This document shows positions 49,943-61,154 of a DNA stretch of 64,000 bases, piece by piece. Position 1 is the stretch's first letter. Every line of letters starts with the position of its first letter. The translations under genes were made by a program, and so were the position numbers. Below the pieces are notes generated by a model, which was not told the DNA's origin, did not search any database, and saw nothing but the letters and a program-made list of their open reading frames with translations. The stretch is taken from contig CM072808.1 in the NCBI GenBank assembly GCA_037013495.1, forward strand, positions 46,548,068 to 46,612,067, in the 5' to 3' direction. Source of the stretch: Hippophae tibetana. Lineage: Eukaryota; Streptophyta; Magnoliopsida; Rosales; Elaeagnaceae.

Positions 49943-51919
49943 TGATAACTGTATTTTATATAGTTATTTTCACCTATTTTATTAATTATAATTACTATAT
50001 TTTCAATGTTTTTAATTAATTTTAGTTTAATAAATTAGTATTTACTACTTTTTATATTTTTTAATAAAAATTAAATAATTTGTATCGAAAACGTACTTAA
50101 TTGCAAATTTGTACCCAAAAATATAATTTCAAATAAAATAGTATTTAATTACAATTTATAAAAGTCAAAAATATAATTTAAATTAAATTTGTGCTTGATT
50201 TTAATTATTAAAAGTTTAAAAATTTAATTTAAATTAGAAAAGGGCTAAACTGTAATTAAAGAAAGTTGAAAATGTAATTTGAAATAAATTTATGGGCCAA
50301 AATCGAATTTATTAAAGTTTAATTTTCTGTGCAGGTGAGAAGAACCACGCGCCAATATGCACGCGCGAAACGTGGACCGTCTGATCAAAGAAGAAACGGC
50401 TGAGATTCGTGCGTGCCATTCACACCCGACCAACTCGCGTGGGTGCTATTCTTTCACGCGGCTCGGTGCCCAAGTAGGGCCTACTGCCGTGCAGGCCGGC
50501 GTGCAGGTGGGGCCCACCTCTCTGACGCGTCGAGCCCCTCTCCCCCACGTACGCACGCCTCTGATCCCGTGTAGTGATCTTCGCGTGCACCAGATTTTTC
50601 TCCAATAAGAAGCTGCCACGTGTCCACTCTGAATCCTAACTTCGAATCAGCAACTGCCACGTGTTCTGCTCTATTTTTATCCAATCAGGTGATGACACGT
50701 GGCATGTTATGATGAGCGCGGAAGCTCAGGATCAAGCCCATTTGTAGCCATTTTCTCCGTGCTTTGTTGTCTCCGGCATCGTTTCCCGCATCCAATCAGA
50801 AGCTGCCACGTGTCCGCGTTAATTCCTTTCAGCGAATCAGACGCTGACACGTGGCACACATAATAAATTTAAAAAATGCAGAATCGGCACCCCTGTCTCA
50901 TGCGTGAATTTATTTAATATTTTTGATTCGATTTTCGATACGCGTTATTTTATTTTTCGATACAAAAATTATTACGCATTTTATAAAAAATAAAATAAAA
51001 AATATAATATTTTAGATGTATTATTTTTAGCTATAAATAGGAGATAAGATGATAGTTTTAAGAAGTTTTTTTAGTTTGTTATTTTTGTGGTGTTTGTGTG
51101 TTGGTTGTGGAACACGCAGAAGCCATTTTTGGCTTTTGTTGTGTTCTGCGTTTGCCAAAAATTTGTTCTAATTGATGTTTTAATTTTTCTTCTTCTTCAT
51201 CTTAATTTTCTGTATGTGTTGTAATTTTTATTTTAATTTTATGAAGTAATTTAATTTTTCTAGGGTTGCATTTGATCTAAATATATGATGCTTTTATTTT
51301 AATTATTTTTGATAGATTTATAAGACGTTCGATTTGTTCGTTCTATTTTGTGCTTAATGCTTTTTGATTATTTACGAATCTTATCGAAACGATCCGTGAC
51401 ACATGAATAAACTTGGAAGAGGCATTTGTGTGTATATTGCTCGTAAATAGAATGACATGTATGATGAAGTATAGGAATATACCCTAATTGTATGTGTGGT
51501 CATTTGAAAACTTAAAACGTAATGAATTTCGATGAATTTAATTCTCATAGAGATATAGTGAATTAATTCAACGATGTGTGTTTGTACGGAGCTCGGAAGA
51601 GATGTATGAATAAAATTAAAAGTTTTCGGTTGACAAATTAAATGTACTAAAAAAATATAAATCAAAAGAAAATAAAATTATTTGAGTTGATTAATTTTGT
51701 TAAAAATTGTAATCCTAGATTTCTTTTATTTTGTTTTTAAACTCTTTTCTTACATTTGCTTCAATCAACGTACGTTTTGAATAAAATCAGATTGAGATAA
51801 TTTTAGTACTCAACAAACTATAGTAACAAATCTCCGTGGGAACGATACTTTATTTATAAATTTTATTACTTGTGACCGTGTATGCTTGCACGTTTTTGTG
51901 TGTTGAAAAATACTCAACA
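49943..51919 (+). mobile_element. Solo LTR (1977 bp) inserted in Gypsy protease region
   Basis: Begins TGATAACTG and ends ACTCAACA. It is flanked by a perfect 5-bp target duplication TGGAT (49938-49942 and 51920-51924), and the Gypsy protease-like sequence continues on both sides. The TATA box TATAAATAG is at 51032-51040. The final part (CTCCGTGGGAACGATAC..., near 51830) resembles U5 ends of plant Gypsy LTRs. No internal region is present, so it is a solo LTR left by recombination. Its U3 is unusually GC-rich (50330-50870) and carries a G-box array described separately. Confidence 0.88.
50595..50860 (+). promoter_or_regulatory. Five-fold CCAAT/G-box module array in solo LTR U3
   Basis: CACGTG occurs at 50617, 50658, 50696, 50807 and 50848. 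Each is preceded 9-12 bases upstream by (C/G)AATCAG or CCAATAAG. The consensus module is about 22 bases, and three intervals are about 40 bases. These are textbook G-box/ABRE cores for bZIP, bHLH or PIF factors, next to CCAAT-like boxes for NF-Y. They lie 180-415 bases upstream of the LTR TATA box. The factor binding is inferred, not shown. Confidence 0.8.
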
Positions 51920-52344
51920 TGGATCTATAGTGATGACCAATTTTGTGGTAATTAATGTTACAGTTTACTACAATGCCATCTTGGACAAACCATAGATACA
52001 TAAAATGAAGGCAGTTTTGTCAAGCTTCCACCAAGTCATTAAATTCCTGACTGAGGATGGCATAAAAGAGATAAAAAAGAGATCAGGAAAACTCCAAAAG
52101 TTTTTATAATGCCACTATGAAAGAGGCCACTCACAAGTAGCAAACATAACATGTGCCTCTTAAAAAAAGGGCTTGGAGGTAGATGTCTAGTATAGTTCGT
52201 TAATTCAAATGAGATGCGAGATCTACCAATTGGAGACAAAGAGGACCTTAAACTTTTAATGTACCTTATTTTACCGTCTTTATGTACCATCCTTGTATAA
52301 ATATATATATTAGGTGATTTTTTGAAATTAATCACTCTATCCTA

Positions 52345-52800
52345 ATATTACATGCTCGTCCTAAAAAAAGGTAGAATGTTCTCTCTTAAAGATTTGATCA
52401 CCTCAAACTCAGAAAAGGTAGAATGGTCTCCCTCAGAGAGTTGATCATCTCAAGCTCAAAAAACATAGAATACTATCCCTCAGAGAGTTAATCACCTCAA
52501 ACTCAAAAAAGGTAGAATGATTTCCATCAAAAAGAGTTGATCACCTCAAGCTCATAAAAGGTAAAGTGCTCTCAATCAAAGAGAGTTGATCGCCTCGTCC
52601 TAAAAAAAGATTGAACGATCTCCCTTTGAAAGTTGATCATCTCAAGCTCAGAAAAGGTAGAACACTCTCCACCAAAAAGAGTTGGTCACCTCGAGCTTAG
52701 ACCAGGTAGAATGCTATCCCTCAAAGAGTTAATCACCTCGTCCTCAGAAAAGGTAGAGTGTTCTCCGTTAGAAACTTGATCACCTCAAGCTAAAAAAATG
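52345..52800. repeat. Tandem repeat block of the Gypsy element, about 50-bp units
   Basis: About nine diverged copies of a unit of roughly 45-55 bases. Each copy contains GAAAAGGTAGAATG, then CTCTCC(C)TC, then AGAGTTGATCACCTCAAG. The block lies between the protease-like remnant and the right LTR. Confidence 0.8.
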
Positions 52801-53252
52801 TAGGGTTATTCACTGTGTAGACCATTGTGTCCAACACCTTATGTATATGGATGTTGAGAAAGAGCTCGACATCATGCGTAAGGACATCAATCATATTTTC
52901 TTGTTGGTCTTTTTACTCTTCCACCTTAGTTAAAGAATTGAGTTAAAAGAGTAGGAGGACTAATGTTTGGGCATAAGGAATGACTTTTTGCTTGACCTTT
53001 ATTGAGTCCAAGCCTTGAGACATCAGCCTGAGCCATGGGGTCAACCCGAGTCTTTAGACGTCAGCCCGAGCCTTGGGACATCAGCTTGAGGCTTGAGAAG
53101 GCAACTCGAGCCATGGGATGAGCATGAGCCTTGAGACATCACCTCAAGCTTTAAATGTATTTTGATTTGCTGTTATACCACTCTGACACACTGTGACATA
53201 AACGTCATATTTAGCTACCAATTATACATATAAAACTTTATATGTACATAGA

Positions 53253-54837
53253 TGATGAGTGTTGAAAAAACACTAAAATTACCATGATTTTATGCATATT
53301 GATTGATTAAAAACAAATATATTTATATAAATCTGTCTTTTCGGAATTAAATCCTAAATATCTTGTCACGATATTTTGAGATTTTATGTTTTTAATCTAA
53401 TAACATAAAAATAAACATAGATATAGATTCAATAAAAATTTATGCAAATTTTATCTTTTATAATAGTGGAGTATTTATGGATATAATAACTAAGTTAATT
53501 ATGCTTGCTCATATTATTTAGGTTATTAAAGATATAAATTGATATTTATTGATTTTCACTTTTTTATATGAATACCATCTTTTGTGAGGTTAGATATTAT
53601 TTGTTAACTAAACAAATTAATTAACACATATGGGTGGGGTTGATAACTAATTTGGTTAATTTAATTAATTCCTTTTTTCTAATAGATTGAAATGAATTAT
53701 TTAAATGCCAACTTTGGTGTGGTTAGACAGTTTTAACTTTATTCAAGATGTTCAAATTAAACCTAAGAATTTAATTATCCGAGTACTAACTTTCAAGTTT
53801 TAAAACTACTATTAAAAATATGTTGTCAATACATTTTCAGTTAATAATTCTTATAAAAACTTTTGAAATAGAGATTCATTCTAACTATCGGGCGATTGTA
53901 CCAACAAATAAAAGAGCATTACTCTAAATTAGACTGGATAACTAAACCTTAAAATCTAATTTTTAGATTTAAGTTTGTAATAAAAAATAATATATTTCTC
54001 TCTAATATTCTTAATATAAAGTCTTGAATAAAAACAAAATCAATTCATTTTAGAGATTTTTATCTATTTAATATTTCACAAGCATAACAACGTTATTATT
54101 ATATCATGTTTACAAACAGCTAGCAAAATTAAATTTAATCACAGAAAAATTAAATATAACATGTAAGAATAAAACATAAAAAATAACTGTAAAGAAAATA
54201 AAATCCTTACAATACTTTGATGTTATTCCTGTTGCTAGAAAACCTCCAAACGAAATTTGCACTTCCATTTATTGAATCAAAACTAACTAAGGAAAAACTA
54301 AAAACTAAGAAATGGAGAGAAAGAAAGAGAGAAGAAGATGTGTTTTTAGGTGTATTTTGTTATGAATAGAATTAGGGTATTTATAGGTGAGAAGAAGAAG
54401 AAAAAATGATTAAAAATGGAGAAAACGTGTAGTAGGTGATGATGACGTCAGTTGGTAGGTTGGGCGCAGCGGCGCACGCAGAATTGAGTAGAGGTGCGTG
54501 CGGACTGGGCGTTGTGCTGGCGCGGTGTGGTTGGCGACTGCGTGCGTGATTTCCTCTTTTTTGACATGTTTTGTCCAATTTTTCCATCTTTTTTTACTTT
54601 TTCTCATTTAATTAATGAATATATTTGTGATGTATTATCTCTAGTATTTTTCTTTTAGTCTTTAAATTACTTTTTTAAGCGAAAATACCTGGAAAATAAT
54701 AAAAATACCAATGATTCTTAAAAGACAGATTTATATAAATATATGATAAAATCATATATATATATATATATATATATATTTAATCAATTAACGTGCATAA
54801 AATCATGATAATTTTAGTGCTTTTTGAGCACTCATCA
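53253..54837 (-). mobile_element. Second solo LTR (1585 bp) nested in the Gypsy right LTR
   Basis: Flanked by the 5-bp duplication ATAGA (53248-53252 and 54838-54842). It begins TGATGAGTG and ends CACTCATCA. Read on the minus strand it has a CTATAAATA box at about 54377-54386, a CT-rich leader (54290-54350) and a TGACGTCA palindrome (54443-54450) about 60 bases upstream of the TATA box. A GC-rich stretch (54440-54560) is part of the same U3. The terminal 85 or so bases of each end are inverted copies of each other, unusual for an LTR, so a terminal-inverted-repeat DNA element is the alternative. The 5-bp duplication, TG...CA ends and promoter favour a solo LTR. Confidence 0.7.
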
Positions 54838-55010
54838 ATAGACTCCCAAAAAGATCCACACATTTCGTCAATTGCTCTGACTTCTCTCTAGTTCCTTTCT
54901 CTAGAAATTGGACTAATCCCAATAGTAAGTAAAATTCTCATCTTAATTTCACCTTTTCTAATGTTAATGGATCGTATTTTGTGTTTTATCATATTTTAAT
55001 AACTTGATAT

Positions 55011-55328
55011 TATGAATGGGCACGGAGACGGTTTTTGATATAACCGTCCCCGAACTGAATTAAAACCTATACTCGAAATCGCCCGAAAATAGTTACGATT
55101 CAGGGACGATTATGAAAAAAAATATAATTTTATTTATTAAATATATATAATTAATTTATAATTTAATTAATTAAATATAATTAATTTTGGGTATGGAAGG
55201 ATACGGTTTTTAGTATAATCATAACCGAACTGTACCCATTGTTTCATATTCGATTTTTATCTGAAATTGTCACCGTCCCCAAAATTTACCAATTAAAAAT
55301 CGAACCCACGTTTTTTTGCTCATCCCTA
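55011..55328. mobile_element. hAT-type MITE, 318 bp
   Basis: Flanked by a perfect 8-bp duplication CTTGATAT (55003-55010 and 55329-55336), the target size of hAT transposons. The ends TATGAATGGGCA and (reversed) TAGGGATGAGCA match the TAGGG(A/G)TG(A/G)GCA terminus of many plant hAT MITEs. The interior carries CGGTT/ACCGAAC-type stretches and no coding sequence. Confidence 0.82.
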
Positions 55329-55339
55329 CTTGATATTAG

Positions 55340-56780
55340 AAAAATGCTTTAAAATAATATAATTTATCTTTAATTTTACTTAATTTTTAAAAATTTAAAA
55401 CTAAAAACATTTTTTTAAACCAAAGGATACCTAACTCCAAAATTTGGAGAGTTTACTTCCTAGTCCCTATTTAAAATTAAATAATTATAATAAAAATACT
55501 ATTAATATCTAGGGAATATCCTAATGATTTTATTCTTGATTTTCATTAAAATAATATTTATGTAATTTGAAAGTATGAGTAAAAAAAGGTTTAATAAAAA
55601 TGATTTTTACCATGTTTACGTGTCAAATTTTTTTTTATCGAGTTCATTAATATTAATTAATTAATACTAATTAATTGAAATGAGAAAATTTAATCATAAA
55701 AAAAGAGTTACTGTGTAAATAGAATAAAAATATGGATAGTTTTATATATAGAAAAAAATCAAAGTAATTTTAAGTAAAATTGATGAAAGTTTCGTTATTT
55801 TCAAAGGTATTTAAGACATAAATTAATTAAATTTATATTAAAACAAATGAATGGGAAACAGCATAATTGTATTCCCCAACCAAATGAAACAGCTTTAAAA
55901 AATGTCACGATATGTGAGGACAATTGAAATATTTTGTGCGTGGTTAGGTGGCCCTTTATCAGAGGATATTGAAAAAGATATGTAAACCATATAATAGTAT
56001 TAAGAAAGTGGTTGTTAATCTTTTTATATCGTACAAATTCAAACCTTATTGTTAAAGAAATCTATTGAAGTACGTACTATAAGACAAATAATACCTTTTG
56101 AGGCTTGATATATATGGATGATCTTCACTGAATTATTGCCCATAAGGAATATGTATATTTAAACAAGATTTGCAAGCTACTTGTGTTATGGATGGGTGTG
56201 GCCAGCCATCAAAACTTCATGCATGGAGTGGAAAAGATATGAAACCAACATTTTCTTCTATTTTTATATTAGTTTTGGACCTTTTTCCTTCGCAGTACTC
56301 ACATGATTGAGGATTAATTAGATAAATATATAAAATAAAATCGAAATTTAAATAAACAGATTGTAATTCGAACATGTAAATTCGAAACAAAAGAGAAAGT
56401 CAAGACAGTGGTGAACTTATATGGACATACATGGTGGTTTAAGAAGAAAGTGAGTATCATTTGATTTTGGGTGGATTGAAAAGGTTTCATATATAGGTTG
56501 TTTTTGGTGTACCTTAACAAAAAGGTTATATTGAGATAAAAAAAAAAAAAAAATTAGCAGGAGGACCTCAATCTGATCTGATGATTTTTTTTTTGTTGAC
56601 AAATTCACACTCTTATGGAAAATGTTTGATAAATAAATTAATTGAATAAAATTTATAAAATTAAAATGATAATATACATTAATTATCAAATAATTGAAAA
56701 AATAAATAAATACCATCATATTTCACGCAATCAATAAACTATGATATTCTATCGTAACAAGTAGTATTATATGATACTTT
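55340..56780. other. AT-rich intergenic spacer
   Basis: No gene recognised. Frames on the minus strand near 56314-56719 are low-complexity and lack family likeness. Confidence 0.55.
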
Positions 56781-56781
56781 G

Positions 56782-57105
56782 TGTTAAGAGTATAAACTCT
56801 TTTTCCGCTACATTTATAAGTTATTGATAACTCTTCCTTTCTAAGAGCTCTCTTAGAAGGAGTTAGGTCATGAATTTTAACATGGTATCAGAGTTGGTTT
56901 TCTGGCTTCCCATCGACGTCCAAGAGCTTGACGGTGTGCTCACCCTCAAAGCAGAACTCTTTTTCGCTCAAGTACTAACCATGACCACCAGTTGATATGC
57001 AAGGGGGCTGTTAAGTCCCACATCAACCATGAACTCTGCTTTTGTTATACTTATAAGTCCTTGGAAACCCTTCCTTTCTATGAGATCTTTTAGAGGGAGT
57101 TAGGT
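56782..57105 (+). mobile_element. TRIM-like element with 100-bp LTRs
   Basis: LTR 1 is 56782-56882 (TGTTAAGAG...TTTTAACA), followed directly by a tRNA-Met-type primer site TGGTATCAGAG. After some 125 non-coding bases a purine tract (GCAAGGGGGC) precedes LTR 2, 57009 to about 57105 (TGTTAAGTCCCACATC...GAGTTAGGT), which lacks its last dozen bases. There is no coding sequence. This is the layout of terminal-repeat retrotransposons in miniature. Confidence 0.75.
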
Positions 57106-57109
57106 AAGA

Positions 57110-58336
57110 ACAAAATCTGTAGGATGAACTTTGAAAACTCTCATACGAGTTTCTTCATAGCAAAACTCAATCACAACAGTATCTAAGAATGGAAAATGAA
57201 TGTGATGAAGTAAGGAAGTCCGAACATGTTCAAACCGATCGTGGAGAGCCATGAGAAAAATAACAAGATGCTAGTGATTATGATAAGTTGCAAACATATC
57301 AACATTAATTTTGTTTATCTAGATTGGTTTAAAGAGAACGACTTGATCCCAAATAGTATGCATCTTAGAGAGAAATTGGTCAATCGTTTGATCAGACCTT
57401 TGATGTCTGGTATGAAGATATGTGAGAAATTGATATTGATTGGCCAAATCTATGGTAGTGAAACAAGCCTCAAGAAATTCCCAAACTTCTTTTGTAGTAT
57501 CAAAATGTCTAAATTCACTATGGATGGATGATAGAGTAGTGTTGCGAAACTAGATAATAATTTGATGATGTTTACTCTCATAATCTTCAAGACGGTTAGC
57601 AAATAAGGAGTCAATTTCAGCGATTTCTTTTATGGGTATAAAGATATAACCAGTTATGAAATGACATAGTTTGCGTCCTTTCAAGAAACTCTTCATTAAT
57701 TGTGGCCAGGCTACGTAGTTAGTATAATCATGGGTGGTAGAGATTGATTTGAGAATATCATTTCGATCCATTTTAAAGGAATAATAGAGAAAATGTAAAG
57801 GAACAGTATAAATGAGTTTATATAGGTCAAAACAAGTCTGAAACTGGTTTGAACCGATGGAGAACTAGTTGGGATGGTATTGAATCGATGTTGTGAAGAG
57901 GAAAAAATTGGTGAATCGAGTCGGATGAATCAGGTCAGATATGGCCATAGTGTGGATCTTGCGTGGGTTGCGGTGTAGAGCGAATTCATAACGGGTTGGG
58001 CCTAAGAGTGAGTTGGCACATGGGTTCTGGGAACATATTCTTTTGGGTGGCACGTGAGGGGTTATTTTGGGTTGATTTTGGTGGTTTTGTAATTTTTTGG
58101 ATGAGACGAGTCTGATGATTGTATTTTGGCTTTGATTGGATTAGTATAGATGATAGTGGTTTATTGTGATGAAGAGAGGAAAAAATTTGATAGAAATTTT
58201 AGAAGTATATGAGAGACTTTGATACCATGTTAGACTAGAGTCTAACTCTATCTCAAAACTCGGGTCGTGAGATGAAGGATTACCAAGCTTATATGTACAC
58301 CAGAAGTCTAGTACCTTGCCAATGTGAGACTTAATA
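57110..58336 (-). mobile_element. Copia 5' fragment: short LTR, primer site and partial gag
   Basis: Minus-strand remnant. The LTR is 58336-58228 (109 bases, TATTAAGTCTCACATTGG...GTCTAACA), followed by the primer site TGGTATCAAAG. A leader leads to a gag start at 57771 (Copia N-terminal type, SISTTHDYTNYVAWPQLMKS). Gag-like sequence continues, broken, to about 57110, where it meets the TRIM-like element. Protease, integrase, RT and a second LTR are absent from the visible copy. Its LTR resembles those at 56782 and 57009. Confidence 0.7.
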
Positions 58337-58560
58337 GCCCCTTATCCACATCAACTGGTAGTCCTAGTTGGCATTTGAGTGGATGGAATATACCCTTGAG
58401 TGCATAGTTATGCTCTTGGGCATTGATGAAAAGCCAGGGAATTGATACCAAGTTAAGAGTATACAAAGATAAGAATGAAGAATTATTTAATATTATAATT
58501 GGTGTGTACTATAATGTACATAAAAAACTCTATTTATAAGGTTTTAACAAGTGTAATAAT
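58228..58560 (-). mobile_element. Second TRIM-like unit sharing the short LTR
   Basis: Upstream (minus sense) of the LTR at 58336 lies a purine tract (GATAAGGGGC, about 58337-58346). Before it are about 110 non-coding bases and another primer site TGGTATCAATTCC at about 58456, itself preceded by an LTR-like end (CTCTTAAC) and a TTATAAATAG promoter near 58535-58545. This suggests LTR-internal-LTR of a miniature element in tandem with the gag-bearing fragment. The outer border is unclear. Confidence 0.5.
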
Positions 58561-61150
58561 ACAAATACAATATAAGTAAAGTATAATATCAAATATAACT
58601 TAGTACTTTGTATATATTCTCTTAATAATATATCACATTGATTATCATGTTATACGGGATTACTCTTATCTCTCACGCTTCAAAATTACCTATATAATTA
58701 AGTTCCTATTCCATCAACTCGTTATAACAATATAATTTTCTAAATTTTAACTACTAATAATAATAATTAAATACCTTTTCAATTATAGTATAAATAATGA
58801 ATGGAATCCAAAAATATGATTAAAGATGTTAAGGTATTTCTTTAATTCATAACATAGAATAGGGAATTTATTTCACAATGTAGCCTGAATTTATTTATTT
58901 TTTTACCAAATAATAAATATTTACCAATTATACTATAATATAACTAGACAGTACGTGTTTTTTAGCTAAAAAAACAAAAAAAAATGATATTTGAATGTCC
59001 AACAATATGTTATAGTGGCTATTTTGGTCATTGATTGGTTGCATTTAGTGACAGTTCAATTAAAATTTTGATGAATTTTGGGTTTGGCCCATAAAAAATA
59101 TTAATAGCGTGAATATTTTGTTTTAGGAATGGACCATGGGATCTATATACCATCAGTTCATTATCACTGAACCTTAACCTAAAGATATATTTAACGTGTT
59201 AATAAAGATTTCTTTTCGATTGTCCGTTTACTTTTAAGTTTTAAGATTAGATAGCAGTGATGAATGGGCCCATGTCTTTGATAGTTTATTTCTTAAAAAA
59301 AAAAAACTATTGCAAGAAAGTAAAAGAGTATAATAGGAAAGGAAAAAAAAAGAAGGAAACAAGATCAATGTGCCTATAATTCATATTCAACCACTCTTTT
59401 TATTTAATTAAAAAAAAAAACAATAGGCGACATTTACAAGTAATTCAATTGCTTATTTGCAAAAGTATAATGGGTGCATAGCCACGTGCATTTTTCGAGC
59501 AAGTCTGTTTGAGGCGTTTCAAAGAATCTAAAAACATTTAGCTGAAAGAGACATAAAAGAACAGTCTCAACGTTACTAATAAAGTCAACAATATTATTAC
59601 TATCTCTATTAGTCTAATCTAGTAATCCTCATTGAAGTTGTTCATGCTGATAGATATAGGCATATAGATCACTCTTTGAACAGAAAAGGAAAAAAATCCT
59701 AAGCAATGGTTTCGTGGATATTAGATCAAAGAAATATATAAAATAATGTTATATACATAAAATAAAACTTGATTGGATACCAACTAACATGTTTCTTTCC
59801 CTTTGTTATTAGCATATTTTTAACCACATATTTATCTGATTCTTACAACATACTTCAATAAAATAAACCTTATAATATCTTATCATTCATTACAATTAGA
59901 TTTTTAACAATTATCGTCTAAGATTTATTAGAATTTTGATAGCTCATTGATGACCCATCAAAACTATAATTATCATTACCAATAATTCAAGAATGTAACT
60001 TATTATATTTGTTTGTAACTTATTATATTTATACGTATCTTTACATATAATAGTTACAATTAATTATATCTTTGTATATAATATGTAACGTTTACTTATA
60101 TCTTTTTATATAATATGTTACATGTATCTTCAATGGAGTTAACGATTGTGGTTAACAAAGTATCTATAGGTCATCGATCGAGATCCAATAAAGTCCACAA
60201 TGATAATTGTCGAAAATATATATAATAGTGTTTGACATTGATATAAATTTATTGACTTATGAAATGAGTATCTTGGTTTTTTATTAAATAATTTAGTATA
60301 AATTTATGAGTTCTAGTAAGGGTGTACACATATAGATTGGTTTGATTTTATACTATAATTAAAATTAAATTGGTATAATTGATTCTTAAAAATAAGAACC
60401 AATTTAAATTAATAAATTTAAAATTTTAATCCAATTTGAACTAATTTTTTTGTTTGGTTTTAATTTGATCAATTAAAAAGAAAAAATATCTTTTTTTATC
60501 GATGTATTTTGTTTATTAATTTTTTTAAAATTATTATATTATAGTTTATAATATTTATTATATTATATAATCTCTAAACTTTAAGATTTTATATTTTATT
60601 ACTTGTTTAATATAATTAATTTTAAATAATTAAATCTTAAATACTCAAAACATTATCGTTGTGTGAAATAATAAGTGATAAGTGAACGACTCTCTCACGA
60701 GGATGGGTGAGTTGTTTTTATAAAAGTCATACAAATGAAAAGAAAATCCTTAATGATTTTTTTAAAAATAATTATATAAAATAAAATAATTAATATAAAA
60801 ATAAAAATATATATATTTATGGATTAGTTTAGTTATTATAAAGTTTTAAGATATAAAAAATAAACTAATTTTATAAAAATCAATTTTATAAAAATAAAAA
60901 TTAATATAACCTAATATGAAAATGTTGTGTAGTATTCTGATAAATTTTGGGATGAGCCAAAAACTGCCGAATACAATTAATGGCTTAATGTGTTAGGCTT
61001 TGGACTAAGTGATAACGGGCATAACACAAGAGTCACGTATCCAAATTGAATCGATAAAAAAAAAAAAAAAAAACATATCCAAATTGAATAGAATTGATGG
61101 AGAGTAATTGAACGGTCATTAGTGAGGAGTGACCTCTCTCCCGCCGTAGC
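58560..61150. other. AT-rich spacer upstream of the BFA3-like gene
   Basis: No gene seen. A segment at about 59985-60180 repeats GTAACTTATTATATTT / ATATGTTACATGTATC motifs reminiscent of the inverted-repeat element at 23440-24260. A TAAGGGTGTACAC start at about 60317 looks like a hAT MITE end, but I found no partner end. The promoter of the next gene should lie at about 60900-61150. Confidence 0.45.
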
Positions 61151-61154
61151 TTCA

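Larger units (their letters stand above)
47507..54929 (+). mobile_element. Gypsy LTR retrotransposon, broken, with nested insertions
   Basis: A plus-strand Ty3/Gypsy element flanked by the target duplication GTAAG (47507-47511 and 54925-54929). The left LTR is about 47512-47878. The right LTR is 52964-54924, and once the insertion inside it is removed its length agrees (about 370 bases). Gag lies at about 48050-49600, with a retrotransposon-gag core at 48580-49050. Protease-like sequence lies around 49810-49940 and resumes after 51925 (NAILDKPWIHKMKA type). No reverse transcriptase, RNase H or integrase was recognised. A tandem-repeat block (52350-52800) and a purine tract precede the right LTR. 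The element is broken with many breaks and old. Tandem repeats before the 3' LTR recall the Tat/Ogre/Retand group, but without RT the lineage is uncertain. Confidence 0.85.

Noticed and set aside
50357-50684. Overlapping open frames on both strands in the GC-rich stretch
   Set aside because: They fall in the U3 part of a solo LTR. High GC lowers stop frequency, and no protein family is recognisable.
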